Position numbers and translations under genes: made by a program
The notes under the pieces: model-generated
Told to the model about the DNA's origin: nothing
Seen by the model: only the letters and a program-made list of their open reading frames with translations
Databases searched by the model: none
In this document: in pieces, positions 20,491 to 28,873 of the stretch
Position numbering within the stretch: the stretch's first letter is position 1
How the letters are laid out: each line of letters opens with the position of its first letter
DNA from: Kribbella sp. ALI-6-A
GTDB taxonomy: Bacteria; Actinomycetota; Actinomycetes; Propionibacteriales; Kribbellaceae
Reading direction: 5' to 3'
NCBI RefSeq assembly: GCF_001984195.1
Contig: NZ_MTQN01000009.1
Coordinates: 930,001 to 994,000, forward strand
DNA: 64,000 bases

Positions 20491-23400
20491 GCCGGGGTCG
20501 CGACCGTCCAGGTGTGCACCGCCGGCGTCGCGTCGACCAGCCCGCTCGGCTCGACGGCGTACACCCGGAAGTTGTGGCTACCGATCGCCAGCCCGGTCAC
20601 GGTGACCGGTGAGGTACAGGCCGCGTAGGGGACGCCGTTCAGGGAGCACCTGAAGGTGGAGCCGGCCTGGTCGGCGCCGAACGCCAGCGTCGCCGTCGTA
20701 CTGGCCGTTGTGGCGGCCGGTCCGGACGTGATGGTGGTGTCGGGCGCGGTGACCACCGTCCAGCTGCGGACGACGGGCACGGCCTCGGTGTTGCCGGACA
20801 AGTCGGTCGAGCGGACTCGCAGCTGGTGCGCTCCCGGCGCGAGACCCTGCACCTGGTGCGGCGACTCGCAGGGCGTGAAGGCCGCGTTGTCCAGCGAGCA
20901 CTCGAACGTCGCGTACGGATCGTTCGCGGCGAAGGTGACCGTCACCTCGGTCGCCGCGGTGGTGGCCGGCGGTCCGGACGCGAACGCCGTCAGCGGCGCC
21001 ACCGTGTCCCCGGTGAAGGTCCAGGTGTGCCGGACCGGGGTCGGGTCGACGTTGTCCTCGACGTCCACGGCCCGGATGTCGACCGTGTGCTGCCCGGGCG
21101 TCAGCGGCTCGGGCAAGTCCGGGTTGGGATAGCTGTGCGGGCTGGTGCACTCGGCGAAGTCCGCCTCGTTGTCACTGTCCAGCCGGCACTCGAAGGTCAG
21201 CCCCTGCGGGGACGTCACGTTGTCGGTGCCGGTGAAGACGAACGACGCCGTGCCACTCGGGCTGGCCGGACCGGTGGTCAGCACGGTCTGCGGCGGCACG
21301 GTGTCGAGCGGCGGGTCGATCTGCCACTCGTGCACCCCCATCTCGTCCGGACCCGACACCACCCCGTCGAGGTCGGTCGCCTGGATCCGCAACGAGTGGT
21401 CGCCGACCGCCAGCCCCTCGTAGGTCACCGGCGAGGTGCACTCGGTGAACGTCGCCAGGTCGAGCGAGCACTCGTACTTGGCCACCGCCTCGTTGGCGAT
21501 GAACGTCACCGTCGCGTCGTTGCTGGTGGTCGGATCGGCCGGACCGGACTGGATGGTGACCACCGGCGGTCCGGTCCTGGTCCAGCTGTGGACGGCCGGA
21601 CTGGCGTCGGCGTTGCCCTCCGGGTCGATCGCCCGGACCTGGAACTCGTGCGCGCCGTACGAGATCTCGGCGTACTCCTGCGGCGAGGTGCAGGCGGTGA
21701 AGGCGGCACCGTCCAGCGAGCACTGGAAGGTGGTGTCCGGCTCGGTGCTGCTGAAGGTGAACACCGCGTCCTCCAGCGGCGTCTGCGGCGCCGGTCCGGT
21801 CAGCACCTTCGTGTCCGGCGGTACGCCGGGCGGCGGCAGCTCGATCACCCAGACGTAGCTCGCCGGGGTCGGATCCACCTTGCCGGCGAGGTCGACGGCC
21901 CGCACCTGGAAGGTGTGCGTGCCCGGCGCCAGGCCGGAGTACAGCCGCGGGTTCTCGCAGTCGGTGAACGCACCGGTGTCGATCCGGCACTCGAAGGACA
22001 GCTCGGTCAGCGGAGTGTTGTCGTCGATGCCGGTGAACAGGAAGGCGGCCGAGCGGCTGCCGCTGGGGTTCGCCGGGAAGTCCAGCAGTTCGGTGTTCGG
22101 CGGCGCGACCTCCGGCGGGACGGGAGTGCCGCCGCTGCAGTCGACGTTGTGGCACTGGGTCGGTTCGCTGTTGCCGACGGCGCGGTTGCTGCCGCCGTCG
22201 ACGGTGCCGGTCTCGGCGTGGATCCCCCAGCCGTCGTTGCCGTTGGCACTGTTCGCGGTGACCGTGTGACCCGCCTTGTTCACCGCGATGCCGTCGCCGG
22301 CGTTGTCGTCCGCGGTGTTGCGTTCGAGCAGGTTGCCGGGCAGCGCGGACCCGGCCGTCACCTCGGCCTCGACCGCGATGCCCTCGGACGCGTTGGCCGA
22401 CGCCTCGTTGCCCACGACGACGTTGCCCAGTGACAGCGCGCCGACCGAGATGCCGGTGTCGGAGTTCTCGCTCGCGGTGTTCGACTCCACCCGGTTGTTG
22501 CCGGACTCGTGCAGGTCCACGCCGCCGCCGTTGAAGCGCAGGTCGTTGCCCCGGACCACTGTGTCGTCGGCACGTTCCAGCACCACCGCGGACTTGTCCA
22601 GCTGGTGGGCGATGTTCGCCACCACCTGGGTGTCGTCGGAGTCGACCAGCTGGATGCCCGACTCACCGTCGCGCACCGTGTTGCCCTCCAGCCGGTTGGC
22701 GTGCGACCCGGCCTGGACCAGGATCGCGGTCTTCGCGCCGGCGGTGACCGAGTTGCTCACCACCGTGTTGTTGCCGGACGCATCGAGCAGCAGGCCGGTC
22801 TCGCCCGACCCGGTGACCGTGTTGCCCTCCAGCGTGTTGCCACTGGAGGCGAGCACCTGCAGGCCCTGGCGGGTGCTGCCGCCGATCGTGTTGCGCAGCA
22901 CGGCCGCCCCCTGGGTGCCGCCCTCGAGGCTGATGCCGGAGCCGTTGCCGGCCAGCGTGTTCTCGCGGACGATGTTGCCGTTGCCCCCGCCATCGGCGTC
23001 GGTCAGCTGGATCCCGGTCTCCTGGTTGAGCCGCACGGTCAGCCCCCGGACGATGCCGAGCGCCGTCCCCGCGGTCAGCTGGACGCCGTGGTCGAACTCC
23101 TGCACGGTCCCGCCGGTGACGGTGACCGCGTCGAAGCCGGGATTGCGGATGCCCGCGCCCTGACCGGTGCCGTCGACGACCGAACCGTCCAGATCGACGG
23201 TGATGCCGTTGGCGCCGATCACCAGCCCGTCGTTCGGGCAATTGGTCAGGTCGTTGGTGATCAGGCTGCTGCGGGTGAGGACCTGACCGCAGGTCGCCGC
23301 GACCGGAACCGGCGCCGCACTCACGGTCCATCCGTACGCCGCCGGCGTCGCGTCGGTGTTGCCCGCCGCGTCGGTGGCCCGGACCCGGAAGGTGTGGTCA

Positions 23401-26400
23401 CCCACGGGCAGGCCGGTGAGCTGGTGCGGCGAGGTGCAGGCCGTGTACGCCGCGCCGTCCAGCGCGCAGGTGAACGTCGATCCGGCCTCGGACGAGGTGA
23501 ACACGAACGTCGCGGCGGTCGCCACGGTGGTCGCGTCGGGTCCGGAGCCGATCAGCGTGTCCGGCGCGGTCGTGTCGGCCGCCGGCTGCCCGATCGTCCA
23601 GATCCGGGTCGCCGGGGTCGGGTCGACGTTGCCGGCCAGGTCGATCGCGCGGACCTGGAGGGTGTGCTGGCCGAGCGCGAGACCGGTGTACGTCTTCGGC
23701 GTCACGCACGACTCGTACGCGCCGGCGTCGAGCTTGCACTCGTAGCGCAGGTTCGGGCCGGGCGTCAGGTTGTCGCTGCCCCGGAAGCCGAAGGTCGCCG
23801 TCGTGCTCGTGCCGACCAGCTCCGGCCCGGTGTGGATCGTCGTACCGGGCGGCAGACTGTCGGTCCCCGGCGGAGCCGGTACGACGGTCCACGTGTAGGC
23901 GGCCGGCGTGGCGTCGACGTTGTCCGCCGGGTCGACCGCGCGGACCTCGAAGGTGTGTTCACCCGCGGGCAGGAAACCGAAGCCGACCGGGGTCGGGCAG
24001 TCCGTCCAGGAGTCGCTTCCGGCCGGAGCGTCCAGCCGGCACTCGAACCGCAACGCACCGGAAGGGGCGAGGTTGTCCGTGCCGGTGAAGGTGAACGTCG
24101 CGGTCGCGGAGCTGCTGCTCGGGTCGGTGGGACGGGTACTGATGGCGGTGTCCGGGGCGGTCGTGTCGGGCAGCTCCGGCGGCACCGGCGTACCGGGCCC
24201 ACAGGAGACGCCCTCACACTGATCCTCCTGACCATTGCCGTTGGCAAGGTTTCCGCCACCGTCCACCACCGGCTCGGCCGCCTGGATGCCCCAGGCGGCG
24301 TTGTTGTGCGCCCGGTTGCCGGTCAGCGTGTGCCCGGCCGCCGTGCTGATCCCGTCGCCGAGGTTGCTGTGCGCGGTGTTACCGCGGACCAGGTTGCCCG
24401 CGGCGGGGTCGCCGTTGGCGTCCAGCGCCTCGCCGAGCAGCGCGATGCCGTCGGCACTGGTCGCGGTGGCGAGGTTGTCGAGGATCCGGTTGCGGAACGA
24501 GTCGTGGCCGACGGTGACGCCGGTGCCCGAGGTACGGCTCGCGTCGTTGTCCTCGACCAGGTTGTCGGACGAGGCGTCGAGCTCGACGCCGCCCGGGTTG
24601 AACCGGACGTCGTTGCCCCGGACCACCGAAGCGCTCGCGCCGGACAGACTGATCCCGCTGTCCGAGGCCAGATAGGCCGCGTTGCCGAGCACCTGGTTGC
24701 CGTCGGACTCGTCGATCGCGACGGCGGCGTCCCCGGTCCGGCTGAACGTGCTGTTCTCGACCCGGTTGCGGTGCGCGCCGTCGGTGATCAGTACGCCGGC
24801 GTCACCGGTGTCGCTGAGCGTGTTCGCCACCAGCACGTTGCCGGTCGAGCCTTGCACCAGGATGCCGCCGTCACTGCTCAGCAACGGATCGCCGGTGACG
24901 CCGCTGATCCGGTTGCCCGCGATCCGGTGGCCGCCGCCGGACCACGCGTGGATCGCGGTGGCCCGGTTCCCGGTCAGCACGTTGTTCTCGACGACACTGT
25001 GCTCGCTGCCGTTGACCAGCGCGACGCCGGTCTCGTTGCCGGTCAGCGTGTTGCCGAGCACCTTGTTGCCGTTGCGGCCGTCGTCGGCGTCGGACAGCTC
25101 GATCCCGGCGACGGCGTTGCCGCGCAGGGTCAGCCCCTGAACGGTGCCGAACCGGGAGCCGGCCATCAGCTGCACGCCCGACCCGAACTCGCTGATCGTG
25201 CCGTTGCGGACGACCACCCCGGCGTACCCGACGTTGCGGACGCCGGCCGGCAGACCGCCCTCGGGCAGCTCGACCGGTGAACCGGGCTGATCGGGGAAGT
25301 AGCCCGGGCCGTCGACGGTGTGGCCGTTCAGGTCGACCAGGATGTTCGGCGCGCCGATCACCAGGCCGTCCAGCGGGCAGTCGGTCAGGTCGTTGAGCAG
25401 CTTCGTGCTCTTGGTCAGGACCTGTCCGCAGCTCACCGTCTCCGGCTCGGCATCGGCCGGTGGTGGCGGAGGCGGCGTACCGGGTCCGCCGAAGCGCAGG
25501 ACGAGCTGGGGCCGGGTCGGCGGTGCCGCCGGGTCCTGGTCGGCCTGCCGGCTGGTGAAGTTCTGCTCGGCGCCCGGATCGGCCTCTTCCGCGGTGTCGC
25601 GGATCAGGAAGCCGTGGTTCGGTCCGCCGGCGAGGACGGCCGCGACCTGGCTGGTCAGGTTCCACTCCCGGAAGCCGGAACCGGAGGTCGCGTCGACCGC
25701 CGGGCCGGTGGCGGCCGGCTGATTGTTCCAGGTCACCGCGGTCTCGTTCCACGCCGAGTCGACCGGTACGGCGGCCAGCGTGCGGCCCGCGTCAGCGCTC
25801 TCGGAGTTGAGCCGCAGCGTTGCCGAGGTGAGCTCGCAGCCGTCCGGCAACGCACCGGGCTGACCGAACCGGACCAACGTGCGGGCGTCGGCGCCCGGAC
25901 TGGCGGAGCGCACGGTGAGATCCGGCAGCGCTCCGAAGTTCTCCACCGGACTGCGCTCGTCGACCCAACTGTCGGCGACGGCGGTCAGGGTCACGTTGGC
26001 CTCGTCGCAGTCGGCCGGCGACGCGACCGTCCACGTGTACGACGCGGGTGTCGGATCGACGTTGTCCATCTGGTCCGTCGCCCGGACCTGAACCGTGTGC
26101 TGGCCAGGTGTGAGGTTGGAGAACGTGGCCGGATGGAAACACTCCAGCCACGCCTCCTCGTCCGTGCTGTCCAGCCGGCACTCGAACTCGATCAGCGCCG
26201 GAGGGGTCAGGTCGTCGGTCGCGGTGAAGCCGAACGTCGCGGTCCGGCCGCTGCTCGGGTTCGGCGGGGTCAGCGTGAAACTGGTCTGCGGCGCCGTGAC
26301 GTCCTGGCCGGCGACGAACTCGTGCACGGCCGGCGTCGGGTCGACGTTGCCGGCCCGGTCCACCGCCCGGACCTCGATCCGGTTGTCGCCCTCCTCGACG

Positions 26401-28667
26401 CCGTGCACCTCGTACGGGTTCGGGCAGCCGGCGAAGGCGAACTCGGGGTCGGGCGGCTCGGTCGGGTCCGGCGGCGGCTCGGTCGGGTCGTGGTGCAGGA
26501 TCCGGCACTCGTACAGCAGTTCGCCCGCGGGCGTCACCTGGTCGGTGCCGGCGAAGCGGAACGTCGCCGACTCCCCCACCGCGGCCGGCGGATTGATCAG
26601 ACTGGTGTTGGGCGGCGTCACGTCCGGCGGGCCGAACGGGCCCTCGTGCTCGTAGGCTCCGATGTCGCAGGTGGTGCTCTTCGGCCGGGTGACCCCGCGC
26701 TGGTCGGTCGGCGGGCACGGTGAGACGCCACCGTCGACCGCGAAGCTGTCGGCCCGCAGCGCCTGCGTCATGGTCCGGCCGCCGTTGTCCGCGACCGCGT
26801 CCAGCCGCGGGTCGCCGGCGTTCGTCCGGTCCCGTGGGCCGCGGAACCCGCAGCTGTCGGCCGAGTCGAGGTTGCCGCCCTCGGACCCGATCGCGAAGTT
26901 GCACCCGGCCCCCAGCTGGTTGCCGCCGACAACGGTGTTGCGGAACAGCACCGACGGACTGGGCAGCACCGGGAAGTTCGGCGAAGTCACCTCACCCCCG
27001 ACCCCGCTGGCCACCGGCGCGCTGTTGTGCGCGATGGTCGAGCTGACCACTCGCACCGACGAGTCGGAGTCGACGTAGAGCCCGCCGCCCCGCACCTGCG
27101 CGTAGTTGCCGCTGATCGTGGTGTTCTCGTACGTCGCCTCGGCGTCGCCCAGGCCGTACACGCCGCCGCCGAGACCGCTGTCCTCCTCGGCGCTGGACCG
27201 CGCGCTGTTGTTCCAGATCGTCGAGCGGACCACCCGCAGGGCGCCGTCGGCCTCGTTGGCCAGCCCGCCGCCACTGGCCGCGGTGTTCGCGCTGAGCGTG
27301 CTCTCGAGCAGCGTGAAGTCGCCGCTGCCGTCGCTGGCGACGCCGCCGCCGTTGCCGGTCGCGCGGTTGTTCTGGATCACCAGGCGTTCCAGGCCGACGC
27401 GCTGGCCGCCGTTCGCCAGGCCGCCGCCGTCGCCGGCTGTCGTGTTGCCGGTGATCCGGCTGTCCCGGACCGTCACCGACCCGTTGCTGCCCAGCGACAC
27501 CCCGCCACCGGGCCCGGTCGCGCGGTTGCCGCTGAACGTCGAGTCCGCGATGGTGACCGCGCCGGAGCCACCGGCGTCGATGCCACCGCCACCGCCGTCG
27601 CCCGACACCGGATCTCCCGCCTGGTTGCCGGTCACCGTCACGCCGGTGATCGACACCGGACCTTCGGTGTCGGAGGACAGACCGCCACCGGAGCCGCCCG
27701 CGACGTTCTGCTGCAGCGTGCCGCGGGCGAGGCTGACGGTGGTCTTCGCGACCGCGGCCACCGCGCCGCCGTACTCGGCCGCCGTGTTCGCGGTGAAGGT
27801 GCTGTCGGCAACGACCAGTTCGCCCTCGTGGCCGACGAAGATCCCGCCGCCCGCGCCGGAGGCTTCGTTGCCCTGGAAGGTGGCGTGGCTGATGGTGGCG
27901 ATGCTGGGCAGGCCGTCGGGGCCGGGCTCCCCGCTGTTGAACAGTCCGGCGCCGGTGCGGGCCTCGTTGCCGGCGATGCGGCTGGGCGCTGCCGACGTAC
28001 CGGTGACGGTGAGGGCGCCGAGGGAGGTGGCGATGCCACCGCCCTCGCCGTCGGTCCGGTTTCCTTCGACGGTGACACCGGTCAGCTCGAGCCGGCCGGT
28101 GCCCTCGTTCGCGATGCCGCCGCCCGTGGTGGTCGCGGAGCTGTCCAGGACGGCGACGTTCTGCAGCCGGACCGTGCCGGTGGAGGCGTTGAGCAGACCG
28201 CCGCCCAATTCACCGTGACTGCCTTCGCGCAGGGTCAGTCCCGACACGGTGACCGCACCCGCGTCGGGGTGGATCTCCAGCACGCGGTCGATCCCGTTCG
28301 CGTCGACGACCGCCGTACCCGTGGCCAGGATCGTGATCGGCCGGGACAGGTCGAGGTCACCGTTGTTCGCGCCGTTGTCGCCCTGACCCGCGAGCGTCAG
28401 CGGGTAGGTGCCCGCCGGGACGTGCACGGTGTCGGCGACCGTGGTGGCGTTCGACTCCTGGATCGCCGCGCGCAGGCTGCAGGCGCCGGCCGCGGTGGCG
28501 CACAGCCCGTTGCCGATGTCGGAGTCGACCTGGTCGGCGGTCGTGGTGACGGTGTAGACGGAGCTGGCGACCGCCGGCGTCGCGGGAACCGCGACCAATC
28601 CGACGACGAGCGCGAGAGCGGCGGCGACCGCGGCCACGCTCCGACGAGTACGCAGAGAACTGGACAT
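19980..28667 (-). CDS. Giant secreted beta-helix / Ig-like / DNRLRE modular protein
   Basis: 2,895 residues (about 290 kDa). Sec signal peptide (residues 1-36). Order: beta-helix A (37-675) with CSLRAAIQESNA near its start and CDIGAYEHEG at its end, as in choice-of-anchor Q proteins; two Ig-like repeats; DNRLRE/CBM96-like domain (about 886-1062); beta-helix B of NosD/PbH1 type (about 1079-1496); three Ig-like repeats; beta-helix C (about 1792-2186), a paralogue of B; six Ig-like repeats; a second DNRLRE domain (about 2725-2895) that ends the chain. Ig-like units share ECxLD, TPxTYxGLAxGxHTFQVRA and AGNVDPTPA. No LPXTG motif, no C-terminal membrane segment and no recognised catalytic site, so it is predicted to be released or held non-covalently. 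ATG with AGGAGG upstream. The role is unknown; binding of surface or environmental polysaccharide is an inference from the domain types. Confidence 0.9.
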   Translation of the reverse strand: MSSSLRTRRSVAAVAAALALVVGLVAVPATPAVASSVYTVTTTADQVDSDIGNGLCATAAGACSLRAAIQESNATTVADTVHVPAGTYPLTLAGQGDNGANNGDLDLSRPITILATGTAVVDANGIDRVLEIHPDAGAVTVSGLTLREGSHGELGGGLLNASTGTVRLQNVAVLDSSATTTGGGIANEGTGRLELTGVTVEGNRTDGEGGGIATSLGALTVTGTSAAPSRIAGNEARTGAGLFNSGEPGPDGLPSIATISHATFQGNEASGAGGGIFVGHEGELVVADSTFTANTAAEYGGAVAAVAKTTVSLARGTLQQNVAGGSGGGLSSDTEGPVSITGVTVTGNQAGDPVSGDGGGGGIDAGGSGAVTIADSTFSGNRATGPGGGVSLGSNGSVTVRDSRITGNTTAGDGGGLANGGQRVGLERLVIQNNRATGNGGGVASDGSGDFTLLESTLSANTAASGGGLANEADGALRVVRSTIWNNSARSSAEEDSGLGGGVYGLGDAEATYENTTISGNYAQVRGGGLYVDSDSSVRVVSSTIAHNSAPVASGVGGEVTSPNFPVLPSPSVLFRNTVVGGNQLGAGCNFAIGSEGGNLDSADSCGFRGPRDRTNAGDPRLDAVADNGGRTMTQALRADSFAVDGGVSPCPPTDQRGVTRPKSTTCDIGAYEHEGPFGPPDVTPPNTSLINPPAAVGESATFRFAGTDQVTPAGELLYECRILHHDPTEPPPDPTEPPDPEFAFAGCPNPYEVHGVEEGDNRIEVRAVDRAGNVDPTPAVHEFVAGQDVTAPQTSFTLTPPNPSSGRTATFGFTATDDLTPPALIEFECRLDSTDEEAWLECFHPATFSNLTPGQHTVQVRATDQMDNVDPTPASYTWTVASPADCDEANVTLTAVADSWVDERSPVENFGALPDLTVRSASPGADARTLVRFGQPGALPDGCELTSATLRLNSESADAGRTLAAVPVDSAWNETAVTWNNQPAATGPAVDATSGSGFREWNLTSQVAAVLAGGPNHGFLIRDTAEEADPGAEQNFTSRQADQDPAAPPTRPQLVLRFGGPGTPPPPPPADAEPETVSCGQVLTKSTKLLNDLTDCPLDGLVIGAPNILVDLNGHTVDGPGYFPDQPGSPVELPEGGLPAGVRNVGYAGVVVRNGTISEFGSGVQLMAGSRFGTVQGLTLRGNAVAGIELSDADDGRNGNKVLGNTLTGNETGVALVNGSEHSVVENNVLTGNRATAIHAWSGGGHRIAGNRISGVTGDPLLSSDGGILVQGSTGNVLVANTLSDTGDAGVLITDGAHRNRVENSTFSRTGDAAVAIDESDGNQVLGNAAYLASDSGISLSGASASVVRGNDVRFNPGGVELDASSDNLVEDNDASRTSGTGVTVGHDSFRNRILDNLATATSADGIALLGEALDANGDPAAGNLVRGNTAHSNLGDGISTAAGHTLTGNRAHNNAAWGIQAAEPVVDGGGNLANGNGQEDQCEGVSCGPGTPVPPELPDTTAPDTAISTRPTDPSSSSATATFTFTGTDNLAPSGALRFECRLDAPAGSDSWTDCPTPVGFGFLPAGEHTFEVRAVDPADNVDATPAAYTWTVVPAPPGTDSLPPGTTIHTGPELVGTSTTATFGFRGSDNLTPGPNLRYECKLDAGAYESCVTPKTYTGLALGQHTLQVRAIDLAGNVDPTPATRIWTIGQPAADTTAPDTLIGSGPDATTVATAATFVFTSSEAGSTFTCALDGAAYTACTSPHQLTGLPVGDHTFRVRATDAAGNTDATPAAYGWTVSAAPVPVAATCGQVLTRSSLITNDLTNCPNDGLVIGANGITVDLDGSVVDGTGQGAGIRNPGFDAVTVTGGTVQEFDHGVQLTAGTALGIVRGLTVRLNQETGIQLTDADGGGNGNIVRENTLAGNGSGISLEGGTQGAAVLRNTIGGSTRQGLQVLASSGNTLEGNTVTGSGETGLLLDASGNNTVVSNSVTAGAKTAILVQAGSHANRLEGNTVRDGESGIQLVDSDDTQVVANIAHQLDKSAVVLERADDTVVRGNDLRFNGGGVDLHESGNNRVESNTASENSDTGISVGALSLGNVVVGNEASANASEGIAVEAEVTAGSALPGNLLERNTADDNAGDGIAVNKAGHTVTANSANGNDGWGIHAETGTVDGGSNRAVGNSEPTQCHNVDCSGGTPVPPEVAPPNTELLDFPANPSGSRSAAFLFTGIDDNTPLTELSFECRIDTGAFTDCENPRLYSGLAPGTHTFQVRAVDLAGKVDPTPASYVWVIELPPPGVPPDTKVLTGPAPQTPLEDAVFTFSSTEPDTTFQCSLDGAAFTACTSPQEYAEISYGAHEFQVRAIDPEGNADASPAVHSWTRTGPPVVTIQSGPADPTTSNDATVTFIANEAVAKYECSLDLATFTECTSPVTYEGLAVGDHSLRIQATDLDGVVSGPDEMGVHEWQIDPPLDTVPPQTVLTTGPASPSGTASFVFTGTDNVTSPQGLTFECRLDSDNEADFAECTSPHSYPNPDLPEPLTPGQHTVDIRAVDVEDNVDPTPVRHTWTFTGDTVAPLTAFASGPPATTAATEVTVTFAANDPYATFECSLDNAAFTPCESPHQVQGLAPGAHQLRVRSTDLSGNTEAVPVVRSWTVVTAPDTTITSGPAATTASTTATLAFGADQAGSTFRCSLNGVPYAACTSPVTVTGLAIGSHNFRVYAVEPSGLVDATPAVHTWTVATPAPVCTPGTVTVGAAADSWLLQSSGGQNYGTDSVLKVDTKSGANARAMVRFNLPAVPPGCSITDAKLRLYATSYKAGRTLQALRTNGPWTESTVTWNNQPATTGTAVTAASPTSNRYVEWGVVSQLQSMYAGANHGFLIRDSAENGGGLDQAFHSREKGTDNPPRLVITFG
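22110..23291 (-). repeat. Beta-helix module C (paralogue of module B)
   Basis: Encodes about 394 residues that begin CGQVLTRSSLITNDLTNC and end CHNVDCSGGTPVPPE. It has PbH1-type turns rich in GN and N-x-V/L (RLEGNTV, VVRGNDLRFN, VESNTASENSDTG). Module B has the same beginning, order of turns and ending, so one arose from the other by internal duplication. Confidence 0.8.
24178..25430 (-). repeat. Beta-helix module B (paralogue of module C)
   Basis: Encodes about 418 residues from CGQVLTKSTKLLNDLTDC to CEGVSCGPGTPVPPE. It contains HTVDGPGYFPDQPGSP, a short insert missing from module C. Turns such as VVRGNDVRFNPGGVELD align directly with VVRGNDLRFNGGGVDLH of module C. Confidence 0.8.
25480..26010 (-). 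repeat. Internal DNRLRE/CBM96-like domain, copy 1
   Basis: Encodes about 177 residues (886-1062 of the giant protein), followed by a Pro/Gly linker (PGTPPPPPP). Similar to the C-terminal copy; see that entry for the shared blocks. Confidence 0.8.
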
Positions 28668-28753
28668 GGCTGTATCCCCCTCCTGGCAGGGGGGTTCCCC
28701 ACCCCCCTTCGCACGCCGGAACCAGCCCCCACCGGTTGAACCCGACGCTCGGG

Positions 28754-28759
28754 ATCCTA
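28754..28759 (-). promoter_or_regulatory. Candidate -10 element of the giant gene
   Basis: TAGGAT on the minus strand, 87 bases upstream of the giant gene ATG. No -35 hexamer is visible at 17 bases. A 14-bp palindrome CCCTGCGCGCAGGG (28771-28784) and the repeats at 28786-28824 lie directly upstream, as expected of an activator-dependent promoter. Confidence 0.4.
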
Positions 28760-28806
28760 GGAGTGCCTAACCCTGCGCGCAGGGTTCATGAGGAGACTCT
28801 CACCGA

Positions 28807-28824
28807 GATGAGCCGTTTCTCATC
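28807..28824. promoter_or_regulatory. 18-bp near-palindrome, copy 2 (upstream of giant gene)
   Basis: GATGAGCCGTTTCTCATC, 17 of 18 bases identical to the copy at 17084-17101. A related unit ATGAGGAGACTCTCA lies at 28788-28802, so ATGAG-N5-TCTCA occurs twice, 20 bases apart. The site lies 139 bases upstream of the giant gene (minus strand) and 49 bases upstream of the polymerase gene (plus strand), so either could be the target. Confidence 0.6.
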
Positions 28825-28873
28825 GACGCCGGTGCCCGCGGAGTCTGTCGGTGGCGGGTGCGAGGATCATCGC

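Noticed and set aside
22509..25280. 923-codon plus-strand frame opposite the giant gene
   Set aside because: A shadow of the repeated coding sequence; its apparent repeats mirror the beta-helix turns.
28736..28873. In-frame upstream extension of the polymerase gene
   Set aside because: It lies in the intergenic control region with the 18-bp motif; family homology and a ribosome-binding site support GTG 28874.
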